Assembly: GCA_964463985.1 (NCBI GenBank)
Contig: CAYXEK010000208.1
Coordinates: 1-5,059, forward strand
Length of the DNA: 5,059 bases
Direction: 5' to 3'
Origin: JAXGPF01 sp964463985
Lineage (GTDB): Bacteria > Verrucomicrobiota > Kiritimatiellia > JAAZAB01
The position numbers and the translations under genes were made by a program. The notes beneath the pieces were generated by a model. The model saw nothing but the letters and a program-made list of their open reading frames with translations. It searched no databases and was not told where the DNA came from. Below are positions 4,878 to 5,059 of this stretch, one piece after another; within the stretch, counting starts at the first letter, position 1; every line of letters begins with the position of its first letter.

Positions 4878-5059
4878 CCCGCAGGGCGCTCTTTGCTTCA
4901 ATCAAACGGGTTGTACTTTTGGCGACTATTTAATAGATCGTAAACGGTTGCTTTACAAATCATTATGTAATAAAAATGGCTGCTTCGCACAATCTATGGG
5001 CGAAAAATCCAACATGAATGCTTTAATATGTTGCAGTAAAGCTTATTACGACAACAGCG
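4878..5059. other. AT-rich 3' flank with no supported gene
   Basis: The composition becomes clearly AT-rich after about 4890, unlike the rest of the window. No RNA gene, clear promoter or terminator was found. One + strand frame has no stop from 4819 to the window end (80 codons). In-frame ATGs at 4996 and 5014 (MGEKSNMNALICCSKAYYDN) could start a gene that runs off the edge, but neither has a Shine-Dalgarno sequence and the residues match nothing I know. A small inverted repeat TTACA/TGTAA (4953-4957, 4966-4970) is present. This is best read as the upstream region of a gene beyond the window. Confidence 0.4.

Noticed and set aside
4780..4920. Integron attC site or intrinsic terminator at the 98-nt hairpin
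   Set aside because: No RYYYAAC/GTTRRRY end boxes for attC, and no U-rich run directly after the stem for a terminator.

Overview
This is an ordinary stretch of bacterial chromosome at roughly 58-60% GC (estimated by eye). It carries housekeeping genes and shows no phage, plasmid or insertion-sequence hallmarks. The genome cannot be named from the window. The long ADE1-like PurC, the style of the amidohydrolase and the GC level would fit a PVC-group bacterium (Verrucomicrobiota, Kiritimatiellota or Lentisphaerota), but that is low-confidence inference from remembered family resemblance.

Layout from left to right: (1) the 3' part of a cation diffusion facilitator metal transporter on the + strand, whose N-terminus lies outside the window; (2) purC on the - strand, convergent with it across a 59-base gap; (3) an unrecognised 200-residue protein on the - strand, 34 bases upstream of purC and probably co-transcribed with it; (4) a tRNA-His(GTG) gene on the - strand with encoded G-1 and CCA, behind a good sigma70-type promoter; (5) a chromosomal-type parB on the - strand with no parA beside it; (6) a divergent promoter region; (7) an amidohydrolase-2 family protein on the + strand; (8) a 3' flank holding a 98-nt, nearly continuous imperfect hairpin followed by AT-rich sequence with an open but unsupported reading frame at the edge.

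The - strand block parB, tRNA-His, unknown protein, purC is co-directional, and no convincing intrinsic terminator is visible inside it. Its members share no obvious pathway: chromosome segregation, translation, unknown, and purine synthesis. Three promoters with 17-bp spacers were found, for tRNA-His, parB and the amidohydrolase. The last has a perfect TTGACA box and would start transcription at, or within a base or two of, an ATG, so that gene may be made from a leaderless mRNA.

No clearly novel defence, mobile or biosynthetic system is visible. The items most worth following are the 98-nt hairpin, the possible leaderless amidohydrolase, the unrecognised protein between tRNA-His and purC, and tandem repeats in the parB leader.
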